Below, piece after piece: positions 30,254 to 41,791 of a stretch of 64,000 bases of DNA (the first letter of the stretch is position 1; each line of letters starts with the position of its first letter). Position numbers and translations under genes: made by a program. Source of the stretch: Sporothrix humicola (lineage: Eukaryota > Ascomycota > Sordariomycetes > Ophiostomatales > Ophiostomataceae). Location of the stretch: contig WNYE01000117.1 of the NCBI GenBank assembly GCA_021396245.1, forward strand, positions 38,121 through 102,120. Direction: 5' to 3'. Below the pieces are notes generated by a model. That model had not been told where the DNA came from and made no database searches. It saw nothing but the letters and a program-made list of their open reading frames with translations.

Positions 30254-32773
30254 CTACCATTCTGGATTGAGACCCTGCATGGGCGTATCCAGGGCATTGT
30301 CCATGCCGACCATCGTACTGCCGGCTTGGTGTCCCATTGCAGCCTCCATTGCATTCTCCATGGAGGCGCCCATTTCAGCCGCCGCCGAGTCGTATGGAAG
30401 GTCGAATGGCCAGTCTTGCAGAAAGCCAAAGACCATCTCACTTGGATACGTGACCTGTCCTTGTTCTGGCGTGTCGAGTGTCTCTGAAAACTGGCGGAAC
30501 TCGTCCATCACGAGCATATCGTCGGCCGGTTGTGCCGAGCTTGGTCCGGCGACACAAATATTGGGATCGTAAGGCCGTGACGGAGACCTGTTTGTGTCAT
30601 TCTGTTGGATATGGGCACCATCCTGGTGACCATTGTGAATATCCTGGGCGGTGCCTGCGGAGCTGAGTCCTCCGTGCAAGGTGTGATCACCTGTTCCTGC
30701 GTTCGGAACTTGGACGTTGCCAGCCTGCAGAGTATGAACTGCCGTATCTCGCCGCACTGTTGCTCGGAGGGTATCCTCAATAACTGCGTTGCTCAGTTTG
30801 TTGAAGAGCTCGCAGGACCGGCGAGATACGTTCCACCGCTCACAGATCACAGCGAGAATGTTGGAGCATGCCCTCGTGACGTCGACGACCGTCATGAAAT
30901 CCGGCATGTCGTCCCGCATAGCTGGCTCCTGCAGGATGCGTCCGACGCTGTAGATAAACGACAGGCCTGCAATAAATATGCCGTGCATCGTAATCCACGA
31001 ATAATTCAGCCTCCTGGTGAGATGCAGCTTACTGTAGGACAGAATGCAGTTACGTGCGGCGTGGAACAGCTTGAGAAGATCTGGCATTTCTCCGTCTGCG
31101 TCTGCAGTTCCCTTTAGGTGAGGCATGAATGGAGACGGCCGGTAGAGCAACAGGATTGCATTGTTAAACACCGCTGTGTACCATTCGGGCGTGGTAAAGC
31201 AGGAGCCGTAGGGCTGGCCGTCGTCGCTCGGCAGCTTGAGATTCTGGGTCTCTCGGTGCCACTTCTGGAGCCACAGCTCGAATTCCCGACGCACACGCCG
31301 TCTTTCGTCAATGGGCGTGTCGTCCAGGTTGCGTGCATTGTAAAACATGCCGAGAATCTGGCCAGAGGTGCGCCGAATATGCAGAACGTGCAGAAATGGA
31401 GATATCGTGGGAGTGTCGTCGCCTGTATGTCGTACAACAATCGGCTTGTCGGGACCAAACCGGCTGTCGTCCAATGGAGATGGGAGAGGCGTGTTCAGTT
31501 CCTCGTCACGGATGACGACTGGCCGCCCAAGGGTGAAGCTGACGACGCGGTCGAGATTGTAGAGACACCAGAAGCACCGACGCCGCATCTCTTCCTCGAA
31601 TGAGACGACGCCGGCTGTCGTTGATGAGCTGTCGTTGGCTCGACGCTGCTTCAGGTGCAGACCCAGCTCGATACACAGACGGGCACCAATGCCTACAAGG
31701 TGCCATATGCTGGCGCTGGTATCGCAATAACTGGAGAATATGCCGTGGTGGCAGATCAATAGAATGGCTTTTAGTGAAGCCATGCCGCCCATTTCCATCA
31801 CAGCTTGGATCTTGGACTGCCCCATGGCAAAACATTTGCTGGCGATGCCACTCGCCGATTCACCGAACCGGTTGATATTGGAGCTTCCGATAGACATGAC
31901 CATGTCAAAGACGAATGCATCCAGCGTGTTAGCCGCGTAGAAACCAGGGTCTGAGAACACACGCTCAGCCATGGCGACGAAACTCGGCCGATGAAGCAGC
32001 GGGAATGTTTTGTGCGTATGCTGGAAGTAACTGTCCATATAAGGCATGGCATGGGAAAGTGTTGGAAAGAGCGAGCGCACATCAGACGGCACTGTCTGGT
32101 GCACTCGAGTCGTTGTAATGGCCGTGCTTGACTTTCCATGTTCGTGTCCAGTGATAGGGGCTCCACCGTTTCCACTGCCATTGCCAATCATGTTTGCCAT
32201 ATTCAAACTGGCAATGCTGTTCTGGCTCTGGGTGCTTATGATTGTGCCGATAATGCTTGCCAGATCAATGCCGCTGCTTGGGCCGAGAAAACGACCCTCG
32301 CCGGTTGCCGTCAGTGTCAGGTAGCCGACCTCGAGCGTGAACGGGTCAAAGGCACGTGTGCTGCCGCCTGTTGATGTGGAGTCGGGCGTGTCGGTTGAAG
32401 TAGCGCTTGCATGGGCCGTGGCATGTCTGTCATCTCCTTGAACAGACGGCGTGGTGATTGTGACCACATCCGGACTCGGTCCCCGTGTGATTTTCTCGAT
32501 TTCGTGTGGTCTTTGTCTTTCTTGTGTTTGTGTCGGGACACGGTTCTCAGCCTGAGACTGTGCTTCCAGCAGGTCCCTCCGTAGCTTCTGATTTTCCTCC
32601 CGCAACTGCGCCACGAGGCTCTCCATGTTGTCAATATAGCCTCGTGGGATGTTCCGCTGCCGCAGTTTGTCCGCGTGCAGACAGGGCACACCGGCTTTCT
32701 CGCACGCGCTGCATTGCGGGATCCGACGGTCGCACCGGGTCTTCCGGGCGTGGCACCGGTCGCATGCCTGCAT
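30254..32773 (-). CDS. Zn2Cys6 fungal transcription factor (regulator 2)
   Basis: This is an 839-residue single-exon regulator. The zinc cluster starts almost at the N-terminus with Cys4, 7, 14, 21, 24 and 31. A linker and a coiled coil (MESLVAQLREENQKLRRDLLEAQ) follow. The middle carries the fungal regulator domain, with AVMEMGGMASLKAILLICHHGIFSS and the RRRCFWCLYNLDR signature of PF04082-type proteins. The C-terminal 150 residues are rich in Asp/Gln/Met and may activate transcription. It lies between two sugar-porter-type transporters, which makes them the most obvious targets. The first ATG is used because the first zinc ligand is only three residues on. Confidence 0.92.
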   Translation of the reverse strand: MQACDRCHARKTRCDRRIPQCSACEKAGVPCLHADKLRQRNIPRGYIDNMESLVAQLREENQKLRRDLLEAQSQAENRVPTQTQERQRPHEIEKITRGPSPDVVTITTPSVQGDDRHATAHASATSTDTPDSTSTGGSTRAFDPFTLEVGYLTLTATGEGRFLGPSSGIDLASIIGTIISTQSQNSIASLNMANMIGNGSGNGGAPITGHEHGKSSTAITTTRVHQTVPSDVRSLFPTLSHAMPYMDSYFQHTHKTFPLLHRPSFVAMAERVFSDPGFYAANTLDAFVFDMVMSIGSSNINRFGESASGIASKCFAMGQSKIQAVMEMGGMASLKAILLICHHGIFSSYCDTSASIWHLVGIGARLCIELGLHLKQRRANDSSSTTAGVVSFEEEMRRRCFWCLYNLDRVVSFTLGRPVVIRDEELNTPLPSPLDDSRFGPDKPIVVRHTGDDTPTISPFLHVLHIRRTSGQILGMFYNARNLDDTPIDERRRVRREFELWLQKWHRETQNLKLPSDDGQPYGSCFTTPEWYTAVFNNAILLLYRPSPFMPHLKGTADADGEMPDLLKLFHAARNCILSYSKLHLTRRLNYSWITMHGIFIAGLSFIYSVGRILQEPAMRDDMPDFMTVVDVTRACSNILAVICERWNVSRRSCELFNKLSNAVIEDTLRATVRRDTAVHTLQAGNVQVPNAGTGDHTLHGGLSSAGTAQDIHNGHQDGAHIQQNDTNRSPSRPYDPNICVAGPSSAQPADDMLVMDEFRQFSETLDTPEQGQVTYPSEMVFGFLQDWPFDLPYDSAAAEMGASMENAMEAAMGHQAGSTMVGMDNALDTPMQGLNPEW

Positions 32774-33737
32774 TGGTCGTGTGTGCTTGTATGGGATCTT
32801 GTCGATGGGATGCGGATATGAAGTGATGACTTGTAATCTGTTTGTGTAGGCTCCTTGTGCTTTGAATGGCCTGTTGTCAGGATGGCCCGTTTGGTTTGTG
32901 GATATAATGTCGAGCTATTGTGTGGTGTGGTGTGTTATTTGATGGTAATTGTCGGAGCTTGAGAAATCATGGTGTAGAACGTCGTGTCGTCTGACAGAAG
33001 TTGGGGATCTGCCAGTCTTTGTAAAGTTGGCCGTCTGGTGTCCTCACCTCGCCGTAATTCCCCCGGGCGCGGTTATCGTCTGTTTCCCGCCCTCCCTCCA
33101 CCCCCCATCCTCCAGCGGACTGATGTCGGACTTTCGCCTTTGTGCGGGGTGTAGATGGGGGGGAACGGGGCTTGCAGATGGCGCTGGGCATGCGGGGAAA
33201 TACGCCCCAGCAGGCCTCTGAAGGTGTCTTGATTGGCTGTGTTTAGCCGTGGTTCTCGTGGAGGGTTACTGCACGTCCGCCAAATCGGTATTCGGCTCTC
33301 AACCGCTGCGCTTCACCTGGCATCATTTCTCACCCTGTCACTCTCCAGATACTAAAGAAAAATCTCATGTCGTCGGAATAGTGGCGAGAGACAATAGTTT
33401 ACTTTTTTTTTTCGTGAATGTACTTTTAACCAAGTTGGGTATGTTGACGACTTGTTTCTTTAAAGTACCAAAAATTTATGAAACCTTTCCAAAGAAAGAA
33501 GAGAAAAAAAAAAAAAAAAGCTCATCAAATATTGGGAAGAAAAGATGACGAAAAAATCAAACCAAAAATAATAAATCAATTTACATAAAAATAAAGCACA
33601 AAGTAAACAAGAGAAGAAAAGAAATACAGAAAACACAGTATTCACGAATACATGTAGATGTCCCTTCAAGAGGCAACTGGAAAGATCTGGTCAAGCGACT
33701 GGCTTCCCGTAACTATTGAAGGCGCTATGTGTCTTTA

Positions 33738-33826
33738 TTCACTTACGGCACCTGCACCACTTGCATCACTTACATCACTTGCTTGCATTACTTACAGCAC
33801 CTACATCACTTACAACAATTACAACG
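33738..33826 (+). repeat. Degenerate 9-bp tandem array (CATCACTTA-like)
   Basis: Eight or nine imperfect units such as CATCACTTA, CATTACTTA and CACCTA run in tandem in non-coding DNA. Unit boundaries are blurred by substitutions. Confidence 0.6.
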
Positions 33827-34172
33827 CACCTCTGGAAGAATATGTGGGGGAATGGGCAAACATTTTATGAAAGGAGAGAGAAGGAAGGGCCAAGGCAGGC
33901 TCGAGATGTATGGCCAATGGACCACGTGACCTGTGGGCCCAACGGCAACTCTTGTCATATACACTTAAGTTTCGACTGTTGATGTTGTTGAACAAACCCG
34001 CCACGTGTGCATCTGGGGCGGAAGAATAACCTTTCAATGTATGCTCCAGCAAATTGCTAGTTTAGAACGTTTGCTTTTTGGCACCTGTCACTCGGAGCGG
34101 ACCCTACGTGGGGAGGAGAGTGTGAGGACTGTGGGAAAGAGGGCACCGCGCTAGGTCACATGTCCAGGGATG

Positions 34173-34241
34173 GGTCCTTCCATTTCGAAGTGAGAGAGGT
34201 CTTCCCGATTCGAGGTGAGAGATAGGACGGTCCTTCCATTT
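34173..34241 (+). repeat. Duplicated GGTCCTTCCATTT unit with inner GTGAGAGA copies
   Basis: GGTCCTTCCATTT occurs at 34173-34185 and 34229-34241. Between them are two near-copies of TTCGARGTGAGAGA (34184 and 34209). This looks like a partial local duplication just beyond the 3' end of transporter 2. Confidence 0.6.
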
Positions 34242-34347
34242 TCAACGGGGAGCATGCTGACTAATACGCAACTTCAACTCAACAAAAACTATCTTGATCT
34301 GAACAATTCATTCAACTCAAAAACAAACTATCATGACCTGAATACAT

Positions 34348-35593
34348 TTACACAGCCTGGGTAACAGGAATACCAGCCGCCGCCTTCTTCGCGCGGTCCA
34401 CGGACGTTTCGTATGTGGCAAACTGGCGTGTGGGCACCTTGAGCTCGAACATCTCGTCCAGTTCCACATAAGAGCGGTTCTTCGTCTCTGGGATAACAAA
34501 CCACATGATGACGACAAAGACCAAGGATGTTGAGCCGAAAAAGAACATTGTGGCCGCAACGCCGAACTTAGGCGATGCCAGCATGATGGGCGTGCAGTAG
34601 GTTGTGATGAGCGACATCAGGGCAAACGTCAAAGCTCCGACGTTTGCGGTTTTGGCACGCAAAACAGCCGTTGAACAGTCGGCCAAGAATGTAAAGCCGA
34701 GCGGGCCGGCACTCGACGAGTAGACAGCGACCCACAGACAGCTCATGGCGATCATGGCCGAGCCGTGGGCAGTCGACTTGGGCAGCTTGAGGATGGCGCC
34801 GACAATAAACAAGAGAGGAACCATGAACGCACCGCCGTAGACAAGCAGCGGGCGGCGGCCAATCTTGTCGGTTGTGTAAAAGCTGATGGCCACAAAGACG
34901 ACGAGAACCGTGTTGACCGAAACGGTGGCAATAAAGGGCTGAGCGATACCTGCCTGCTGGAAGAAATAGGCCGTGTAAACGAAAACAGCCGGCGCACCGT
35001 CCCAAATTTGGCTGGTTTAAGGTCAGCGTGTGGACTAAAAAGAGAAAAGGGAAAAAATAAAATAAAAAAGCGGAAACATACTTCTGGAAGGGAACAAGCG
35101 AGACGATGGTGCGGCGCAGGTTCGTGCCGCGGAAGCAGTCGAGGATCGAGACGCCGCGCTGCTTGTCAAGCAGAATCTTGCCGTCCTCAATCTCCTTGAG
35201 AACAATCGAGTATTCGTGCTCGAGGTCGTAGTCGGGAACGCCGGCATAGATCCGGGCCATGACCTTCTTGGCCTTTTCGTGGTTGCCACGCTGGGCATAG
35301 AAACGCGGTGTCTCAGGGATCAGCAGCAGGCAGATGATGGCCAGGCCGACAAAGGGCCACTGCGAGTAGACGGCGTGGCGCCATTTGTCTTCGGGCATCT
35401 TGAACACAATCTGCAGCGCAATGGCCGAGCCAAAGGAGCCAAGGGCCCAGAAAAGCTGGTAGAAACCGAGGGCAGCACCGCGGGCACGCGTCGGGGCGAT
35501 TTCAGAGATGTACACAGTGGCAGCCATTTGATTGCATCCGACAGAGAAGCCCTGGTTTCTTAGCACATATTTTTTTAGGGGGGGGAGCGATGG

Positions 35594-35624
<31 letters not shown>

Positions 35625-36172
35625 CTTGCTTATGAGAAGGGACGACTCACATTCATGATCTTGGCGACGAGCCAGTGAACCCAGTTCGTGGCAAAAACCT
35701 CAATAAGAGCTGCAATGATCATAAAGATCTGGACGGCCCAGAGAGCAGGACGGCGGCCAAAGCGGTCAATGGGCCAGTTACCAACGAGCAGGATGAGGAC
35801 GAGCGAACCGGCGTAGATGCCACCCCAAGCGGCGACCTTCTGGGAGTCGAGCTTGTATGCCTGCGTAGCCTCATCAAAGTAACCCATCTGGCGGATGAAG
35901 CCCTTGAGGGCCACAATGTTGCCGGGCATCTTGTATTGGTAGCCGTCGCCCATGGCGCAGACACCGCACGCAAACGAGATGGCCATGGCACGCCAGTAAC
36001 GGCGGATGGTCTGCCAGAACGTCAGATTGGCATCGTTGGAGATCTCGTTGGAGTTGTCGATGACAAAGTTGCCGGTCTTGCCCTCTTTCCCCTCGACGTG
36101 CGACACTTCGCGGACCACTTCCTGGCCCGTCATGTCTTTGGCGTCCATGGAGGGAGAGTCTGATGCAGTCAT
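34348..36172 (-). CDS. MFS sugar-porter-family transporter (transporter 2)
   Basis: This 551-residue carrier has 12 predicted helices, encoded by exons 35651-36172, 35082-35551 and 34348-35011 on the minus strand. A hydrophilic N-terminus of about 65 residues precedes helix 1. Signatures are NWPIDRFGRRPAL, a VYISEIAPTRARG block, PETPRFYAQRG in the central loop, TDKIGRRPLL, and PETKNRSYVELDEMF at the end. This resembles alpha-glucoside and broad sugar permeases. The first intron (35552-35650) holds a T30 run on the plus strand. Its acceptor was placed at AACCAG before Gly-Phe-Ser, because the nearer CTAAG would break the frame. It is divergently transcribed from the dioxygenase gene at 37086. 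Confidence 0.9.
35595..35624. repeat. T30 homopolymer inside a transporter intron
   Basis: Thirty consecutive T on the plus strand (A30 in the transcript) lie between the donor and the branch region of the first intron of transporter 2. The run length is likely to vary between isolates and between sequencing methods. Confidence 0.9.
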
Positions 36173-37085
36173 GAGGAGTGTATGGGGACTGAAACTGGGG
36201 TAAAGGAGAATGAAGAGGATAAAAGGGAATAAAAAAGAATTAAAAACAAAGTGGAAATGAAGAGGAGGCGAACGAATATGACTGGCGTCAGATGCGCAGA
36301 GTAAGATCGTTGTCGATTTCTTCTCCCTTTTTCTTTCAGACACATGGCGATCGCATGCTCTTAAAAAGAACCACGAGGATACCGAAAAACACGACGAAGA
36401 GCTCCGGCTGTATCATGCGTCTGCAAGGCTCATCGCAACCCGGCAAAGTGCAGGATCAGGAAATGGACCAAGGGCAAAGCAGGCATTTGACGCGTCGTTT
36501 CCTCGTTTCGTTTCCGCGTCCCTTGTCGTTGTCGCCTCCCTCTCCCTCTTCTTCTCCTTTCTTCTTCTCCCCATGGGGTTTGAAAATGTCAGCCGAGCAC
36601 CAGCACGCTAACTCCCGAAATTATGGGCCCGGGTCTCTGTCTCCTTTTGTTCCCTACAGGCCCTGTCTGCCTGTCTCCCCACGGGGCTGGCCCTAGCTGG
36701 CGCTGGAGTACGCTAACAACCGACTTGTGGATCCCTCACAACGCCCCATGCCGTCGCATAGAATCTCCCCGCGTAGCCGATAAGCGACGAGTGCGGAGGG
36801 ATGGTTCGATCTCTCCCGAGTAGAATGCCACAACGACGTCAGACGACAGCTTCCGTCCTACATCGGTCGCGTGGAGGAAAGTCTCTTTGACGACAAATGA
36901 TGATATATGCTGCTCAATATTCTTCAACGCTCTTCCCATTTCGTCTACTTTACTCCCGGCACTGAATCATTCGAGATCTTATCAGATTTATCAGTTTGTA
37001 TCACATCGTGTCTTTACATCACAGCAACCGACTCTGCCACTTCAATTTACTTCCCTACTTCACCAGCATCTCCCCACCCGCCAAA
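36173..37085. other. Divergent promoter region of transporter 2 and the dioxygenase
   Basis: No gene is supported. Transcription leaves in both directions, so the stretch may co-regulate the two genes. Scattered CCG/CGG triplets occur near 36765-36800, but no well-formed operator stands out. Confidence 0.6.
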
Positions 37086-38196
37086 ATGCCTTCTGTTCCC
37101 GACCACCCAGTCATCATCCGCCTCTCTGACGAAGAGCGCGACTCTGGCGTTCTGTCGGACCACAATCTCTATGACTCGGTCGAGGCCTTCTTCCGTGACG
37201 GCTTTGTCGTGCTCGAGAATGCCGTCCAGAACGACCTCATCGACAAGTTGAACGAGAGAATGTTGGTCGACACCGACAAGCTGCTGTCCGGCGAAGGCCT
37301 CTCTCATTATGCGTATGTCGCCGTATAGATGAACATCTTTTTTCGGGTCCTCTTCAGTACCGACAGGCTAACATACAAAGTCCCTTGAACAACAAGGTCG
37401 CCCAGAACGGAGCCAAGGCAGGCGGAAACCTCAGCCAGGTTCCCCCATTGGAGAAGGGTATGTTCCAGGAGCACCCGTAAAAAGAAAAAGAAAAGAAGAA
37501 AAAAACTCCCCCCCTAACACGTTTCTAGAATGGCTGTCGCCCGAGATCTTTGCCAACAAGCATGCCGCCAGCATCATCTCGTGCATCCTCGGCCCCAAGC
37601 CGGAAGTGCACTTTATCCGCTCCAACACCCTGCTCAAGAACGACGACCGCCAGCGTGTCCACTCCGACATGCGCTTCGAGCACCCGACACACCCCTTTGC
37701 CATCACGCAGAATGTCTGCCTGTGTGACTGTGGCCCGGAGAATGGCATGACGGAGCTGTGGCTCGGCACCCAAAATACCGGCGTCGAGGTCCGCCCCCAC
37801 CTGGGCGAGCCGTTTATCGACGAGGCCGTCGTGGCCGAGCGCCGTGCGGTCCGCCCGCCCCTGTATCCCCGCGTGAAGAAGGGCTCGATCTTGATCCGGG
37901 ACCTGCGTCTCTGGCATGCCGGCATGCCCAACCCCACCGACGAGGTTCGTATTCTCTTGACGATCAACTACTACGCTGCGTGGTTCAAGAACGGCGCGCT
38001 TGTCTCGTTCCCCGAGTCGCTCCGTTCGCACGTCGAGAGCCTGGAAGAGTACGGCGGGATCAAGATCGCTGCAAAGTACGAGAAGGACGAGGAGTTCCAC
38101 TATCTGGAAAGCAAGTTCAGCAACAACTTTAGCTCTGTCCTTCATCCCGAGGTCTGGGAGAAGATTGCCCACGTCAAGACGGCCAAGGGTTACTAG
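37086..38196 (+). CDS. Phytanoyl-CoA dioxygenase (PhyH) family oxygenase
   Basis: This 323-residue Fe(II)/2-oxoglutarate enzyme has exons 37086-37312, 37381-37457 and 37529-38196; both introns show CTAAC branch sites. The iron-binding facial triad is complete: His146 and Asp148 in RVHSDMRF, and His231 in LWHAGMPNPTDEVR, where the following Arg can hold 2-oxoglutarate. DGFVVLENAV near the start is the usual PhyH opening strand. The family hydroxylates acyl-CoAs, and fungal members also modify secondary metabolites (terpenoid and alkaloid oxygenases such as AusE or AsqJ). It is followed by a DHCR24-like oxidoreductase on the same strand and could act with it on a lipid or terpenoid substrate. 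The substrate is not deducible. Confidence 0.9.
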
Positions 38197-38915
38197 AGGG
38201 GTTTCATGTGGAGTTGGTTGTGGTTGATTTTATGAAAAGCAATGGGATTGGGAGTTATGTAATGATTAAATTGAATTCTGCATCTTACTGGGAATTTGAA
38301 CATGAACGTAGATTCTATGTGATGAGTGACGCATTTGTGGAATTATTTTCTTCGGTTCTATTTAATGTCATATTCCATTTTGTGTGGAATTATTATGAAC
38401 TGTTATTTGCATTATTCGTCATCATTTAAAAGGGAAAACAAATTATTTCTCAGAAGAAAAATCTACAAAAAAAAAAGAAGCGACGTTGTAGAATTCTACA
38501 AGCATTGAAACAACTGTATGACCCTTTCCGTTTTATAAAATTCAATACCTGTCGCCAACAATATTGTACAACCTGTATGATTGTGCCTCAAGTGTAGCTT
38601 TTCATGATGCAGAGGGATATTGTATGACTAAGCAAGCCACACAGCCACGCTGCATGCAGTACCCCACTAACCCCACAAGGCTGAGCACCCTGACGCGTTA
38701 ACATTGCAATGAAAACACATGCCTCAACACCTCGAGTTTTACTTCATCAACACCATTGGAGCAGATTGCGAAGACCCAGTGCCTGTTAGATATTTATTTT
38801 GCTCAGTACTGTGGTTGCTGTAAGAATAGAGACACATTCGCATCCACATCAGATTTCGAGCGCCGCTCCAGAGCTAGCGCGTTAACATCTGGATATCGCA
38901 TAATTGCCAAAAGCC
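38197..38915. other. AT-rich intergenic region before the FAD oxidoreductase
   Basis: No gene is seen. The first 350 bp are AT-rich with many short ORF fragments of no recognisable content. The 10-mer GCGTTAACAT appears twice (near 38696 and 38879). Confidence 0.6.
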
Positions 38916-40536
38916 ATGGAGGCGCACGACGAAATAACAACAAAAATTTGTGCTCGAGTCCAACACTTTGCCAAAAAGAAGCAGCACTTTAGGATCTATC
39001 ATGGCTCTACAAATAGTACGAGAGCCACGCAGCGTCGGCTGGACAACACGGTCGACACAAGCATGCTCAACCGGATATTGAGCATCGACACGAGCAAGAA
39101 GACGGCCATCGTCGAGCCCAATGTCCCCATGGATGCCCTTGTGGCCGCCACTGTCGCCCAAGGGCTTGTCCCTCTGGTCGTCATGGAATTTCCGGGCATC
39201 ACTGTTGGTGGTGGATTTTCCGGAACATCCGGAGAGAGCTCGTCGTTCCGATATGGGCCGTTTGACGCGACCGTGAACTGGATTGAGATTGTCCTCGGAA
39301 CGGGCGAGCTTGCACGAGCATCACGGACAACAGGCGAGAACACAGATCTCTTTTGGGGAGCGGCATCCGCCTTTGGCACTCTTGGTGTTGTTACACTATT
39401 GGAAGTGCAGCTCCAAGAGGCAAAGCCTTATGTGTGTTTGTTATACACACTCCAGGATTCTGTGGATGGATCTCGGAATCAGATCGAGGATGAGATTGGT
39501 ATGTTTCAAGTGGTCCGTGACAGTTAGTGTTATACATTTTACTGACTCGGCCTGAACAGCCCGCGACGATGTTGCATATGTCGATGCCATCATGTTCTCT
39601 AAAACGAGAACTGTCGTTTGCTCAGGCAAGTTCGCAGACAGCGTCCCAGATGGTGCTGCAGTCACCCGCTTTACACGAGCTCGAGACCCCTGGTTCTACA
39701 TACATGTCCAAAGGATGCTCAAGAGACTGGGCAGATCTCCAGACACGACGCTCACCGAGTATGTCCCACTCGTTAACTATCTGTTTCGGTACGACCGCGG
39801 CGGATTCTGGGTTGCCAAATATTCGTTCCGCTACTTTCTGGTCCCGTTCAACCGCATCACGCGCTTTCTCCTGAACCCGTTCATGCATACACGGACAATG
39901 TATCATGCGCTGCACAAGAGCGGACTTGCCGATTTTTACATGGTGCAGGATGTTGGTGTCCCCTACGAGAAAGTGGGCGAGTTTGTGGACTGGCTGGAGG
40001 CAGAGCTGGACATTTACCCTGTCTGGTTGTGTCCATTGCTCCTGTCTCGCAACTCGCCGGACTCGGAGCACGGCCTTCACTCTGAGTTTGGCCGTCTAGA
40101 CAAGGAGAAGCCCGAGGGACGACTCATGAACTTTGGTATTTGGGGACCTCTGCCATCCGGCATGTCTGATCACGAGACCTTTGTCAGGGCCAACCGTTTT
40201 CTGGAACAAAAAGTCCATGAACTCGGCGGGAAGAAGTGGCTGTATGCACATGCGTACTACACTGAAGACGAGTTCTGGGCACACTACGACCGGGAGTCGT
40301 ATGACAGAGTGCGTCGCAAGTACGGTGCCGAGTGGTTGCCGACAGTATATGACAAGGTGGCTGCCACAGGCAAAAAGGAGACCATATCAAACGGTCTTGT
40401 ATCGTGGCTGGTGACTTTGTTCTGGACTATCTGGCCAATGCGTGGGCTGTATGGTGTCTTGGCTGCCATATTCGGCAGAGACTACCTGATGGGCAAACCG
40501 ACCACGCCACAGGTGAAGATCCTCAAACAAAACTAG
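38916..40536 (+). CDS. FAD-linked oxidoreductase, DHCR24 / delta(24)-sterol reductase-like
   Basis: The protein has 519 residues in two exons, 38916-39498 and 39560-40536 (61-bp intron, ACTGAC branch, codon for Ala split). The N-terminal half is a BBE/VAO-type FAD-binding domain: YHGSTNSTR, VEPNVPMDALV and GGGFSGTSGESSSFRYG, the latter matching the FAD-contacting segment of DHCR24/seladin-1. The C-terminal half includes the conserved NFGIWGPL block and WLYAHAYYTEDEFWAHY. Family members reduce a side-chain double bond of sterols. Unlike the animal enzyme it lacks an N-terminal membrane anchor but keeps a hydrophobic segment near the C-terminus. It could reduce a terpenoid or sterol double bond here. 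Start chosen at the ATG giving the family-typical MEAH N-terminus. Confidence 0.87.
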
Positions 40537-40682
40537 GCGGCTGGTTCTTGGCTGGAATGATTTTAAAGCAGAATAGGTGGTCTGATGTTTGGCTGGAAGG
40601 GTATTGATTCCGTATATCTCTTGTCTATCTGTCTAGTCTATGGGTAATTGTTGGAGCAAAGAGAACTCCTCCTTCGTCCTTT

Positions 40683-41791
40683 CTATGGCGATGCCTCCTG
40701 AGTGGCCTCCTGCATGCCTTTCAGCTGCGTGATCAGGTCCACGACTGTCTTCCGGAAGTCTGTGTACTGCATTCCGAGCTCACGCGCCGTTGTCTCTCCA
40801 TCAAAGCCGTACGAGTCGTCGACTGTCTGCTGCTCGTGACGGACCTTGCCGCGTGCCCAATCAAACTCCTCCTCCATGATGCGGGCAGCCCAGTCGTAGG
40901 AAAAGCGCTCAGTGCCTCCGGGAATGTAGCGCTTTCCACCAGCGCTCGGCCGCAGAAGAGCCTCGACATGTGCCAAAGCGAGATCCCGGACGTCGATCCA
41001 CGACGGAACGCGTGCCGTGGCCAGTGGCTGACCCTCTGCAATCTTCCACAGCATGGCATTGGACTCGTTGAGCTGCTCCATGCCGGAAATGGGGTGCACG
41101 ATGGGGCCGAATGTCATGGACGGGCAGAGTGTGACAAGGTCAAAGTTGGGCTTCTGCTCGCGCACGAAATCCCACGCCGCCTTCTCGGCAAATTTCTTCG
41201 CGCCGCGGTATGCAATATGAGCGGGTGTGCTGGGAGCAATGGATTCCTGGTATGTCAGAGGATTCCAGTCCTGGCCAGTGTATGTGAAATAAGGCGGTCC
41301 CTTGCGGTCGGCGTTCATAACAGAGGCAAAGGACGATGTCAAAACAACTCGGTGGACGGTCGAGCTACGCGCTGATGCCTCGAGGATACTCTTGACACCG
41401 TTGATCGCGGGGATGATGAGCTCTTTTTCGTTGTCTTTTGTGTCGTACGTGAGGGGCTGCCGACGAAGGTTAGTAATGTTTTATGGTGCACAGATAAATA
41501 CCATTGGTAATCGTGTATGCAACTCACACTGGCGACGTGTATGACGGCATCGACGCCCTGGACAGCGTGATCCAGCGGCCCTGGCGTTGAAAAGTCCTGG
41601 ATCTGAACAAAGTCCAACGACGCGGAATATTGCGGCCGGGCCTCGATCATGGCATCTCCTTTTGCCATGGACCGTGTTGCTCCCCGGACACGGAGACCTC
41701 GCCGGAGAAGCTCGTCGACGACATGAGCGCCAATGAAACCGGTCGCGCCCGTCACGAGGACATACTGTCGGTGGTTGATGGACTCGCCCAT
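40683..41791 (-). CDS. NAD(P)-dependent epimerase/dehydratase (extended SDR, dihydroflavonol-reductase-like)
   Basis: This is a 345-residue reductase in two exons, 41528-41791 and 40683-41456, with a 71-bp intron bearing a CTAAC branch site. The cofactor loop TGATGFIG spans residues 14-21. The basic patch LRRGLRVRGATRS suggests NADP(H). The catalytic tyrosine and lysine lie in AYRGAKK (YxxxK), and CPSMTFGP is the usual active-site loop of the dihydroflavonol-4-reductase/carbonyl-reductase group. Such enzymes reduce ketones or aldehydes. It is convergent with the DHCR24-like gene with 146 bp between them. A second ATG upstream would add seven residues; the one used is followed by the conserved core at the expected distance. 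Confidence 0.9.

Larger units (their letters stand above)
32774..34347. other. Intergenic region with several simple repeats
   Basis: No gene is supported. The stretch has an A16 run near 33504, a degenerate CATCACTTA tandem array (33738-33826) and a duplicated GGTCCTTCCATTT unit (34173-34241). The left part should be the promoter of regulator 2. Confidence 0.6.

Noticed and set aside
35552..35566. CTAAG as acceptor of the first intron of transporter 2
   Set aside because: It leaves one base too many and breaks the frame; the AACCAG three codons further restores the conserved NGFSVG start of the next helix.
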